Origin: Fragilaria crotonensis
Taxonomy: Eukaryota; Bacillariophyta; Fragilariophyceae; Fragilariales; Fragilariaceae
DNA: 64,000 bases
Reading direction: 5' to 3'
NCBI GenBank assembly: GCA_022925895.1
Contig: JAKSYS010000093.1
Span: 1-64,000 of the forward strand
Shown piece by piece: positions 24,680-35,221 of the stretch (position 1 is the first letter of the stretch; the number at the start of each line of letters is the position of its first letter). A program made the translations under genes and the position numbers. The notes below the pieces were generated by a model. That model had not been told where the DNA came from and did no database searches. It saw nothing but the letters and a program-made list of their open reading frames with translations.

Positions 24680-27579
24680 GGTATACGTTTGATAAAGTGT
24701 TCGAGAGTTTGTGCCTTGTGATAAACAAATCTACCGGGAATCTGGGCGGTAGAGCGTCGTACAACTTGATGCTATTTCATTGCACTTGAGAATTTAGCAT
24801 TTGATGGCATTTCTCAGACTTGCATTTGAACTTTATCAAATATGCGGCATTTATTCGTGTGTCCAGAAGGTCATTGTTGCCGTCACACCGTCCGAAGTGA
24901 CCTTCACTGCATTTATGCCACTTCCTTAGATAAATCGAAATATCTGTCATGAGGACATGCTAACCCAAGTCGGCTGCACACTTATACGGCTTTTGGTCAT
25001 ATGCCGAGCTTGCATTTATGGGAATGCACTTTTTATCGAATCTTGTTCGTACAGTAGGATCCGTATACATGTCTACATACGCAAGGACGTGTTCGTAGGC
25101 CACTCGTTGTCCTGAGAATGAACGACGAATGCCAGGGCGCAATGACCTCGGAAACTAAGGCCTACAATCATTCCCGAATTGGAGATACAGGTAAGTGCAA
25201 CTTCCGGAATTAGTCGACATTGCCCATTGAAGGTCCCTTATCTCTTAATCGACGAAACATGGATTCTGGGCTGGAGGGACATAAGTGATTAGGCAGTCCT
25301 CAGAGTACGTAAGTCCTAAGTGCATCCCTAGATTTCGCAACTACTGTTGATGTCCACGGACACGATCGAAGTATTTGCGGCAAATTTCAGAGTCTTATCC
25401 GAACGGACGCCAGCGAGCACTTCTTAATTATTCTGCGGAGTTTTGTACCCCCTGATTCCTGTCATGAGTAACCACTTTCCAACGTTTCGATCCCAAAACG
25501 ACTACATCATTACCTGGCATCCAAATTTTCCTCAACCTGGCTCGTATTATGATTTAAGAATAACTGCACGAAGAAACACCAGGTAACAATTGAAACGAAT
25601 GTATTCATCACTGCGTTTGTCATTATGAAGAATGGAATGGAACCCTTGAGGCTCCAGGGGACCATCATAATATACACGTTATGAATGATTGGCATTCACC
25701 CATCCAGACCATCGTCCATTTATGCTGGGGATTACTTACTTTGTATTAGAGTACTACACAATTACCAGAATCTACACTAAAGCAAAAGTCCAACTGGATT
25801 GATACCATACCGTGTGAAAAAGCTGGCTGTGGCGTAGGTGAACAATGCATCACAGGACATGTCTCAACCCAAAGCCAACAATCCAGCAGTCAATCATATA
25901 TGATGTTGACTAGGAAATAATTTGGTTGGGCTTATTTTTGGCCAACCCAATGTTTTCTGCATTCTTCCTTTTTGTCAGCAGTTGTTGCCTCATTATACAC
26001 CCAAAAATCTCAATGTAGTAGAATCATTGGTTCCCCTGTGGCTGATACCCTATCTCTGACAATTCTTTGGAACAGAATTGTTCAATTTTTCATGGCTATT
26101 CATAATGTCAACCAAGTCTTGGATTCCAAAATCATACCATTTTTACAGTTCCCTTTGTCAGTAGTTTATCCTACAAGAACACTCATGGTGAGACACATAG
26201 TGTATTGACTGTCTCCTCACAGCCACTGTGCCATGCTGGCAAAGTGCTCATAATTTCCACTCAAATCCAAGCCTTGACCCGTGGTGCTGCCCGCTCCATC
26301 TAGCTATAGCATCACATGTTGTCTGTTGGAAATCAGGTCAAATGGGCCACTGTTCCAACTTTTGTCAAAATCATTTATTTTGCCCATGCGAGGCTATTGG
26401 ATGACTAAGTATGGCCACATGACTGTACAACATACCTGCCTGCCTTCATCCACTCCAATATTTCAATAACACCTTTTAGTCGGGGTATTTGCATACATAC
26501 AGTCATTGTGAAGGTACTGTCGTATGACAAACTGATAACTGACATACATCACTATCAGATGAGTAAGAAGGGAAATTGCTTATGGTACACCAGTTAATTA
26601 TGTATTGTTTCTGCTATTTTAACCCCACAACAATAGTGCGCTAACTTTCAATATTACTAATTTCAACTCAAGCAAATTATCATCCCCTACATGTAGAATG
26701 CCACCACATTGACAAACTTTCAAAGGTATGGATTGCATGCATTGCTCAGTTTCATAACTTGTTTCCCACTGAAGATATAAGCTGTGTTATTCTATCAACA
26801 ACAAGCCTTGGCTTGGTGATGTGAGGAATTATGTGGTCATCTTGTGTGGTGTCCGGTACATTCTGGTGACATTTTGTTGTCACATGTCTTCAGATTTCTT
26901 GGGCTTGACCTGCTGCCAGCAACAAAAAATTTCCTGCTAAACAGTGCGGTACAAGTAGATGAGACAATCTTTTTTGTTGACACCGACACAACACAATCTC
27001 GTCAACCATTCATTATCATCAGCAGCAATAACCTCTCCCTTCCTCTTCCCTTTTTGTCAGTCTCTGTCACTGACATCTAACCTCATCATACCACCAAAGA
27101 AGAAGCCATGTTGAGGAGAACTTTTTCCAGGAGACCCAAGGTTCACTCTTGCTCTTGCAGCACTTGCAGATGATCTGCAGGCACTGTGCAACAAGAAGTG
27201 TTGTTTGAGTACAAATCTGTTGGACTACTTGATCCAAACAGGGGCTCTGTCTCTCTCACCACCATTACTTGCCTCTCAGGATGAAGTTATTGTCATTTGC
27301 GGTGGGGGTATTTTAGGAGAAACTACCAGGTGTTTTTTCTACTTTTTGCGTTGTTAAACAGGCCCGTAATTTCCCCTTATTCTCATATTGCTGTATCCTT
27401 ATTCTCATATTGCTGTATGTCAGATGTCAGTTTGTCATACGACAGTACCTTGAACTGTACGTACTTGTACCGAACAATACCATACACTTTGTGAAAACAT
27501 GTCATGTCGTGATGTCTGTTACAAACGTTATTAGGGTTTTACATCATAAAACATATCTCATATCTCATATCTCATCACA
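24680..27579. other. Gene-poor region, CpG-depleted from about 25.8 to 27.3 kb
   Basis: 24680-25800 shows no gene. From about 25800 to 27300 CpG is scarce and TpG/CpA frequent, with fragments of coding-like text in several frames (for example 25972-26208 and 26281-26469) but no recognisable domain; an eroded repeat is most likely. At about 27384-27427 a 22-base unit (CTTATTCTCATATTGCTGTA plus two) is tandemly duplicated, and 27550-27572 has TCTCATA repeats. The promoter of the next gene should lie at the end of this stretch. Confidence 0.45.
27384..27427 (+). repeat. 22-bp tandem duplication (two units)
   Basis: Two adjacent near-identical copies of CTTATTCTCATATTGCTGTA plus two bases. Confidence 0.7.
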
Positions 27580-28544
27580 ATGGCAATACTGCTACAATGG
27601 TTACATATCTTGCTAGTCAGTGTAGTTCACTCTCATTCCTGGTTTACACCAACAGCATTCACGCCATTCACTGCAAGAGGAAGTCTCACAAGTTGGACGC
27701 CGTTGGTTAGGGATGGCCCTTGTTTGTTGCAGGCACACAAAATCACCTCCGTTGACTATTCATGGATCGAAACATCGACAACGACAGACACGTCGCGGCA
27801 ATCGTCCGGTAGTGACGGTACCGTTCGGTGGCATGCGGCACCTCCAAATCACATTCCGGTCATGGAAACCTTGCGATGGTGTTCCATTTCGTGTTGCCAC
27901 TTGGATTGTGTCCCTGGGCAGCCGCATCGCTTCAGCAATTGCAATCGAGCACGTCCGGCGGTGATGATGAAGGTGGTATGAATGATATGAATGATGACAA
28001 AAGTGTCAGAGTAGAAACAAGAAAAACGTCTGCAATGCAATTTTTCAGTGTGAAAAATTCCGAGGACATGGAGAGTGCCGTTCACCGTGTGACTCGCATC
28101 TTTCGGGATGCTGTTGTACAGAAGGCCATCGATCCGTCTGTCGCGATTTTCTTTGTCCTGTGCGAAGATCGCTCGTGGGATTTTGCTGATTTTTATGATT
28201 GGTTCTGTACCGTGGAAGAAGATGATTGGGAGGGTGACCATGGTTTTGATGAAGGTGACGATGATGATTTGCAAAGTCAAGTGACTCTGGCACCGTTTCA
28301 TCCTGGATGGATGTTTGAAGATGATGGTACTGCTGCGACGAATCCATCCTTGCAATTTGAAAAGAAATCACCATATCCAACAGTGACACTTGTGTGGACC
28401 GATGTTATTGATGCAGCAGGTCCTGCTGTGAGTAGCAAGATTGCGGCACAAAACGAAATCACGCTGGGGAGGAAAAGTGTGGAGGAACTCGCGGCATTGT
28501 ACCAACAGAGTGTGTACGACTACGTAGAACCAACGAAGGAGTAG
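27580..28544 (+). CDS. DUF1415-like protein with secretory/plastid presequence
   Basis: The proposed start at 27580 gives a hydrophobic leader (MAILLQWLHILLVSVVHSHS) followed by WFTPTAF and a Ser/Thr/Arg-rich stretch, resembling a plastid bipartite presequence. The mature part is in another frame after a one-base change near 27870: PLGLCPWAAASLQ, corresponding to the GLNLCPFA start of DUF1415 proteins. It continues through IDPSVAIFFVLCEDRSWDF, FADFYDWF, VTLAPFHPGWMFED and FEKKSPYPTVTLVWTDVIDA, the family's conserved C-terminal blocks. DUF1415 proteins are common in bacteria and algae; their biochemical role is unknown to me. Convergent with HDAC, with 148 bases between the two. Confidence 0.75.
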
Positions 28545-28692
28545 ATTGGAAGGTTATGGTGTGGCGATGAGGAAACACGTGTATCATCGTTCATACTCGT
28601 TTTCGGTCTCCCATTATGCCTTTCCCCTGAAAAGTGTTGTTTAAGTTGACAAGCGTATCGCTAACTAGCCGTTCCAATGCTCCGTCATCTAT

Positions 28693-30069
28693 TTAGTCCA
28701 CTGTGTCGTACAGTTCCGATTCGTGGACTTTGCGATCGCCATCTCCATGATTTGTCTTGTGCTTAGGGCGTTCATCGGGATCATCCTCAGTTTCATCTCG
28801 CTGCACCTCAAATAGGGGTGGCACTTGTTGCATTTGTACTGATGGTGCTCCCTGAAGATTCTGCAATTGTTGGAGCAATTCAATCTTGATGCTTTCCAGG
28901 GATCTATGACAGAAAAGTGTGTAATAACAACCACATTAGAAATCCGATTTCCGAAAGTCTCGTCACTGCTAATCACAATCGCAACGCATCAACAGGCACA
29001 TTAAACTCACTCGGGTGTATTCAGATTCTCCATGTTCTCCTTCTTCAAATGCAGTTCAAAGTCCGGCGCATAGTATTCGTAGTAATCGTTGAAAGGGATA
29101 TCATTGGAAACTTCCTTCTCGCATATAACAGACGTTTCGTAGCACCACAGGCGTGCCACATTTCGAATGGTGTACCCGCCCCCACCTAGCACTAGAGTGG
29201 GAACGTTGAACGATTTGACATACTCCACACATGCCGCGTGTCCCCGAAGAGTCAAATTGAAAGGTCCGAGTCGATCCCCAGCTATGCTGTCGGCACCGCA
29301 CTGCAGCACAACTGCGCCGGGTTGGTAGACCTCCATAATTTTCGCCAGAATGGGTCGAAACAAGTCTTGGTAGGTCTGATCGCACATTCCGCTCTGGAGA
29401 GGAGCGTTAACACTAAACCCAGTGCCCTCCTTGGCGCCTGTTTCTGTAGAATGTCCTGTGCCGGGGAAGAAGTCACCGTATTTGTGCAAGGACAGTGTCA
29501 TGACCCGATCCGTACAATAAAAGGCTTCTTCCACTCCATCTCCATGATGTACATCAATATCAATATAGAGTACCCTCGCATGGACCTTGAGGAGTTCCAA
29601 AATCGCCAGAACAATGTCATTGACATAACAGAATCCACTTGCTTCACTCTTTGGCATGATGGAGTCCTCCGCTCCAATTGATGGCAATATCACACTGTCC
29701 TTGCGCCAATTGTACGGCCCCATCGAGCGAGGCGCCAGACGAGAGGGAACTGAATTCCAAAACTCCGTCAAATACAGGACAGTCCGTGTACTCGCCAGCA
29801 TTGAAACGCTGCATTTGGGCGTGGTAGGTCCGAGCATTGTCGGGAGAACACTTGGCTAAGAAGGACAAGTACTCTTCAGAATGGAACTGTGTCATTTCAC
29901 CCATGGTCGCAGGATGAGGGCGATAACAATCCATTTCCTTGTACAAACCGTAGCCAAGAATGAGGTGATGGGCCAACTTGAGACGGTGAGGTTTCATCGG
30001 ATGCGATGGACCGTAGTAAAAATGACCTACTTCCGGATGATAGAAGTAGGATACTCTCTTCTTTGTCAT
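28693..30069 (-). CDS. Class I histone deacetylase (HDAC1/2, Rpd3 type)
   Basis: Zinc-dependent deacetylase of histone lysines in nuclear co-repressor complexes. Starts at 30069 ([20 protein letters not shown]). The catalytic domain shows [62 protein letters not shown] (zinc Asp/His), [20 protein letters not shown] and [20 protein letters not shown]. Exon 1 is 29011-30069; a GTGAGT donor and CATAG acceptor define intron 28904-29010, and exon 2 (28693-28903) gives [17 protein letters not shown] and an acidic tail, the usual HDAC1/2 C-terminal order. After HHAK near 29650, two bases are missing relative to the invariant HHAKKSEASGF: the A-run of an AAA-AAG Lys pair is shortened. I regard this as a sequence error. 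Expected length about 423 residues. Divergent from eIF3g. Confidence 0.93.
28904..29010 (-). other. HDAC intron
   Basis: 107 bases, GTGAGT...CATAG, phase 2; joins NLNTPE to SLESIK. Confidence 0.85.
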
Positions 30070-30961
30070 GTTGGAGTTCGATTTGGATTGATAGCAATTT
30101 GTCAAGAATTGAAAAAATGGAGTTTGGATGCAGTGATGTGTGAAAGAGTTGCCACAGCGATTGACTGTTGAGAAGCTGATCAGTACTCCAAGTATCAGCG
30201 ATTGTACTTGCAACTTGAACCCTTGCGGACTATGAATAGGCCTCACAAGAGATTGGAAGGTGTGTGGGTTGTGGGTTGTGGAGGAAGGGGCGACTGGTGT
30301 GTTGTGTCTTTATGTGGGGGTATATACTGTACCACCCCAGGATAGTAGGAGGCAGTGGTTGCGTTTATTCGCTTGCTATTGTGCGTGATTGTGTTACTAC
30401 GGTAGTCGTACAATGTGTACTTAGCACTTAGCACTGTAATACTGTAGCCGATCGCATTCCCCAAGATGCGGTTGTGCCAATGTAGTGTTGTACTGAGTAC
30501 GACACCTCACCAAGATACTGTACAGGAGGTCCTGGTAGTGGTACATAATGGTATCTTTGTACGAATAGAGACTTGAACCTGAGACATTTCCACATGTACT
30601 GTACGACTGCTCAGTACTGGTACCAGGTACTACCTGGTTTGTTGTCTTTAGAGTACTCGTACTTGTACCACAGGACAGAACACAAGGTACTCGAATACAG
30701 GAGTACTGGAGTACTATAGCGCTATGTAGCAATCCTGGTACAATATACAACATGTACTGGAGACTGGAGACTGGAGTACCAGTCCAACTGGACCATAATC
30801 CTACAGTACTGTTGTAGTGCATACAGACAGAGTACGGAGTACGGATACATCTACGAACAACGTCTGTACTTCGCTTTCCAAACGGATTCCACGCTCCTCC
30901 CTTCCCTCCCTCCACAAACACAACACGCCTTGACGCCGCACAAAAACATCATTCCTGCACC
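30070..30961. promoter_or_regulatory. Divergent HDAC/eIF3g promoter region, GTAC cluster
   Basis: 892 bases between two divergent start codons, so both promoters must lie here. About 30420-30850 holds roughly twenty GTAC sites (around 1-2 expected by chance), often as AGTACT, GGTACC or TGTACA palindromes. No TATA-type box was assigned. Confidence 0.5.
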
Positions 30962-31981
30962 ATGAAACGCTGGGGCGACGATTTGGACGATTCCGACGAC
31001 GAACAACAGCCTGTCGGCGGTTCTTCAACTAGTCCAGCGGCTAATGCCAACGTCGCTAACGCCAACAACATTGACATTCCCCCGACACATAAATCCAAAG
31101 TCGATTCCAAGGGCATCCAAATCGTTACATCGTACAGTCCCCACCCGACGCATGCCGGTCAGTTGCTCAAAACTACTACTAAAATCCGGGTTACTTATGC
31201 AACCACCCGCGAACATGTGAACGTGGCCGCCCGTCGGCGGTGGAAGAAATTCGGACAGGCCGCGCTCGATGAGGACCAGTCCAATGTGACTATTGTATCA
31301 CGCGAAGATATCTATTTGGAAGATCCCCATGCGGATACTGATTTGCAGGATGAAGATCCGTCCAAGGCGTTGGCAGGGAATTTGAATGCATTTTGGGCAA
31401 AGCAGCAGAGGAGGCAATTGGAGCGGAAATATGATGTGGATGATGACGATGAGGCTGGTGGTGCAGCGAAACAACAAGAACAAGCAGGTTGGACTCAAGT
31501 GGGGCCATCGGCTGGAGGTGGGAACAAGTATGTTCCTCCGTCGCAACGTGCTGGTGGAGCAGCGTCTTTAACCATGATGAAGGGTGCAGGAAGTGGCCCG
31601 GGTGCCCAACAGCGAACGGATGATTTGAATACTATTCGTGTCACAAACATTTCTGAAAACACGACGGAAGCAGATCTTCAAGATTTGTTTCAACCGTTTG
31701 GGAGAATTTCTCGTGTGTACCTTGCCAAGGATAAGGAAACGATGGTGTCTCGTGGGTTTGCTTTTGTGTCATTCGTACACAAAGATGATGCTGCCAAGGC
31801 TATGGAGAAATTGCAGGGTTTCGGTTATGATCACTTGATTCTCAAATTGGAATGGGCTCGTCCGAATGCTCCAAAGGATCCTAGTGCCGCGACTGAGTTT
31901 AGATCCGGATACGGAAAGGCCTTGGCTCAAGATACGAAGGAGAAGGTAACATATGCGTCCAACTTGACGAAGGGCGTCTAG
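30962..31981 (+). CDS. Translation initiation factor eIF3 subunit G
   Basis: RNA-binding subunit of eIF3, acting in scanning and re-initiation. Intact 339-codon frame, start MKRWGDDLDDSDD. The N-terminal eIF3g domain includes GIQIVTSYSP, KIRVTYATTREHVNVAARRR and WKKFGQA (about 51-100). A classical RRM occupies about 222-300, with RNP2 IRVTNI and RNP1 RGFAFVSF. Human and yeast eIF3g carry a CCHC-like zinc knuckle between these two parts; this protein has no cysteine at all, and the position is filled by AFWAKQQRRQLERKYDVDDD and a Gln/Gly-rich linker. The knuckle therefore appears lost in this lineage. No intron. Confidence 0.93.
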   Translation: MKRWGDDLDDSDDEQQPVGGSSTSPAANANVANANNIDIPPTHKSKVDSKGIQIVTSYSPHPTHAGQLLKTTTKIRVTYATTREHVNVAARRRWKKFGQAALDEDQSNVTIVSREDIYLEDPHADTDLQDEDPSKALAGNLNAFWAKQQRRQLERKYDVDDDDEAGGAAKQQEQAGWTQVGPSAGGGNKYVPPSQRAGGAASLTMMKGAGSGPGAQQRTDDLNTIRVTNISENTTEADLQDLFQPFGRISRVYLAKDKETMVSRGFAFVSFVHKDDAAKAMEKLQGFGYDHLILKLEWARPNAPKDPSAATEFRSGYGKALAQDTKEKVTYASNLTKGV

Positions 31982-32362
31982 TAGTCTATTGACACTAAGT
32001 AGCACAGCTCGGTTGGCCACGATACTTTGATAATGTGGGACGTGGAGCTGCGCTAGATCGCAATGGGACTTTGCGCAGCATTTTGTTGACGATCGACCAT
32101 GAAGTGCTAGAGGCTCTTGTTCTCCTCCCGTATGACCACCGTACTATCTAGTAGCTTGTACTCAGTACAATTTTCCACTACAGTGCTCATACTCCAGTAC
32201 CGATGTATTCGTACTTGAAGGACGAAGTGGAAGGCGAACCCCGAAGGATCGCATCACCACAACAACATCAAGTGTCACTAGTCCACAATACAAGCCTTCG
32301 CTGACCAGTCGAACGACTTCATTCCTTACATTTTTGTCGTAATCGATTGAAGCGCGTCTGTC
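31982..32362. other. Intergenic spacer eIF3g to lumen protein
   Basis: 381 bases, no gene seen; 32150-32215 again contains a few GTAC sites. Confidence 0.5.
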
Positions 32363-32938
32363 ATGTTAAGACACACCATTAGAACAATGCCAACAGTTCT
32401 AACACTCATAGTCCTACTTGGTAGCGCTTTCAACAGCTGGATGGGGCCGTTGTGCTGGCGTGTCGAAGCCTTCGGGATCATGAACAACTTGCACCATTCG
32501 GCATCTCCATCCCTGTCGGCCATGATGTCCACGACAGCAATTCCAATGATCATGGACAGGCGGAAGCTACTACGGCAGCACATTGCTGCTGGATTCGGTG
32601 CGCTTCTGCTGCTCGACGCTACTGGTAGACCGCAAGTAGCTTCTGCTGTGCCGGAAAATGCACTCGATAGCTTCTTATCGGACTTGTCGTCGTCGACGTC
32701 TTCTTCTTCTTCACCGTTGTCGTTACCGACGACACCTTCCACCCAAGCTCCTCCTCTGGTTACTGGGTCCGTCGTTGGAAAATGGCCGGAAAGGCCTTCT
32801 CCCCTTCCCACGGCCGTCAGATCGGCGGCCGAATTGACAGCCATTCCAGAACCCATGACTGATTTGGAACAGGCTCTTATCGAGGCCGCTGCCGCTAATA
32901 CTCGAAATCGAAGTGATCCCAGGAGTCATGGATATTGA
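32363..32938 (+). CDS. Small predicted thylakoid-lumen protein with Tat-type signal
   Basis: 191 codons from 32363; the second Met at 32387 is an equally good start. Three targeting parts follow in order: a signal peptide (MPTVLTLIVLLGSAFNSW), a plastid-type junction VEAF-GIM with Phe near the cleavage point, and a twin-arginine signal (RRKLLRQHIAAGFGALLLLD, cleavage after VASA). This order predicts delivery across the plastid envelopes and then into the thylakoid lumen by the Tat route. The mature part is only about 95 residues: PENALDSFLSDL, a Ser/Pro/Thr-rich linker, and a terminal helix LEQALIEAAAANTRNRSDPR ending SHGY. Family not identified. Confidence 0.7.
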   Translation: MLRHTIRTMPTVLTLIVLLGSAFNSWMGPLCWRVEAFGIMNNLHHSASPSLSAMMSTTAIPMIMDRRKLLRQHIAAGFGALLLLDATGRPQVASAVPENALDSFLSDLSSSTSSSSSPLSLPTTPSTQAPPLVTGSVVGKWPERPSPLPTAVRSAAELTAIPEPMTDLEQALIEAAAANTRNRSDPRSHGY

Positions 32939-33054
32939 AACGTAGAAGGGACCTCTGACATTTGGCCGGACAAACTTATTGGAGTGATTGTAGAGCTGCA
33001 GTCACTGTTAAGCTCGAAGAGAAAGAGATTCGTGTACAGTCCTAGTAGTTACAG

Positions 33055-34223
33055 TCAAGTCAATGAGTATCTCTGCACCAGAAGAGCCAAAAGAATTACC
33101 ACGATCGTAGTTATACCGCCGAGCCAGTGAAACGATAGAAAGGAATGTGAGTTTGGCCCGTAGGATCGTTCTAAAACTGCAAGGTCAATCCATGATCGCA
33201 AACGTTTTCGAATAGGATGATATGTCAAATCATTGGCTGATAGAATTTCTTTCAGATCTCGTATAAAGCCATCCCAATCTGCGTGTGGGTCAGCACAACG
33301 CAGAGTTTTGGTTGTTCCCGCCGAGGGTGACGCTTCCCCTAAAAGGAGTCGAATAAACTGAGAAACTTCGTCGAGAGTCAATTTCTGTTCATCCAGCATG
33401 TCCAACAACTTATCATGGAATCCCATTTCACGACATCGATGCAGGGGCAGACCGTAAGTAAGCCATGGATTGTACTTATTCACTTCCTTGGCCTCGTCCA
33501 TGTAATCATCCAAAACTTCCAAATTCAATTCCAACTGTCCATCAAGCTTTTCATAGTATCCCAAGACATTATCATCGTTGGTACAGAGTCGTACTACCAT
33601 CCAGACTGGCAAATCGTTCATGAGTCGACGCAACGCAAGTTCAAAGTCAGCACGAGCAAACGTTCCTGGTGCGGCCACAAACCCTTCTCATCCGTGGGGA
33701 TCCCATCGGTTGCGAGACAAACCATGACTTGCTGTCCCTCACCCAACAACGATTCCTTCCGAGGTAGGAGCATCGTGTACAAATCATGCAAATGGCGTGC
33801 CAATGGTGTCACACCAGATGGGGAAGTGTGACTCAAGGTATGAAAGAGACTGTCCAATTCACTATCCAACGACTCTTGACCGTGACCGGCAACATCGTAC
33901 GATTGAGGAAGACTATGATCGGGTGGATTCAACCAAATAAACTTTGTTGGGGCATTCAGTAGGGCTGCCATGTGGGCATGATAGGTAACACACTCTCTCA
34001 ACTCCTCCCATCGCGTGCAGTTTTTCCACTCAATTTGGTTCTTGGTTTTCGTTGAAACCAACTTGCGACCATCGAAGGTACTCATGGAACCTGAGTTATC
34101 CAAAATCCATACCCGTTGAGGAAATGTGTCCTTGCAATGATGTATGACGGAATGAGCCAGCCCTGGCGGAAATCCCTGTTCGAGGAGACACACCATTGCG
34201 TGATCATCATCGTTATCGTCCAT
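33055..34223 (-). CDS. vWA-domain protein with C-terminal membrane anchor (one frame break)
   Basis: Starts at 34223 (MDDNDDDHAMVCLLEQGF), where a short UBA-like helix precedes a von Willebrand A domain. RVWILDNSGSMSTFDG carries the metal-ion site DxSxS (Asp42, Ser44, Ser46) and VMVCLATDGIPTDEKG the later Asp. Near 33650 the frame shifts by one base and continues: ADFELALRRLMNDLPVWMVV, RLCTNDDNVLGYYEKLDGQL, NPWLTYGLPLHRCREMGFHD. A C-terminal hydrophobic segment (WLGGITTIVVILLALLVQRY) close to the stop looks like a tail anchor. Related uncharacterised vWA proteins occur in algae; partner and ligand are unknown. Converges with the lumen-protein gene, with 116 bases between. Confidence 0.75.
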
Positions 34224-34851
34224 ATCGTGCCTCGTACTTCCTGTGTAAGTCGTACCGTACTCTTGAACTCCGTTTCGAGAACCGGCTGTAGCTTTTCAAC
34301 CACGTGAAGAGTATGTCCAATTCAATGAAGTGGGATCAAGGGCATGAACAATGAAGATCAAGCATTCGAGCCACGGCGGAAGATCCGAAATCCACCGTGT
34401 GTGATTTGCGAAATGCGTGATATAACACCGCGTGGCATTTTTGAGTCGTGCTCGAGTACTCCTGTACCGTACCAGGTACTAGTACCAGGGAGTACAGGCG
34501 ACATGCGCACATCCCACTAGCTAGACTACAACACAAACAATTATAAAGCAAAAGCCAATACAATGGGGACATACTAGTAGAGAGTAGTTGTTATTCCATT
34601 TGTTTGGGGTTGAGGTTCTTGAGTTATTGGAAAGCTCCAAACATCAAACATCATCATGTTTTTATTCACATCTCCTTTTGGATGATTCATTACAATGCAA
34701 TCAACTTCCAAGAGGTTTGTCATGATTCCAATTTCCAATTGGACTCTCTGATGTTATCAACCAGGAATAGGGAAAAATTTGCATGGTGCAAAAAAGGCAA
34801 AACTATGACCAATTTGTCCAACTCATATTTCGCTTTTCTTTGACGGTGAGT
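34224..34851. other. Gene-free region before the first GGATCC element
   Basis: Includes the upstream region of the vWA gene (34224 to about 34500, with a few GTAC sites). The AT-rich segment 34600-34850 shows no recognisable gene. Confidence 0.45.
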
Positions 34852-34887
34852 GGATCCGATTAACTGTCACCTATTTTTCGTCATCGT
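34852..34887 (+). repeat. Left terminal inverted repeat, copy A
   Basis: 36 bases from GGATCC to CGTCATCGT, inverted at 37877-37912. Confidence 0.85.
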
Positions 34888-35221
34888 ACGACACGTTACT
34901 TAAGGACCTTGTAGAAAATTTAGCTACAAGTGGAAGCTGTTCAAGATGGGAATTTTGTTTCCTTTCCTCGACTTATTATCTCAATCAATTCACCACGCCT
35001 GCCCTCCCTGCTCTGAATTTGAATTCGAATTCATGCACATATTCACGTACATAAATCTGATTTAAAATAAGAATAACTCGACATTTTTTCACCATACTGC
35101 AGCACCATTCCATTCATTGTTCCCATGTTGTTGCCATCGTGCTGTCATCACATTCTCCCTCCTCATAGTGCTTGTCTCACTTTTAAGAAGATTACTTTCA
35201 TCCCACTCCTATTGTATTGAG

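Noticed and set aside
25972-26469. Two short plus-strand frames considered as a transposase fragment
   Set aside because: No catalytic motif could be read; recorded only as CpG-poor eroded DNA.
28693-28976. Separate small gene downstream of HDAC
   Set aside because: It is HDAC exon 2: the intron 28904-29010 joins it in phase and gives the usual HDAC1/2 tail.
30421-30921. 166-codon minus-strand frame between HDAC and eIF3g
   Set aside because: Lies in the GTAC-rich promoter region and has low-complexity Ser/Tyr/Thr composition.
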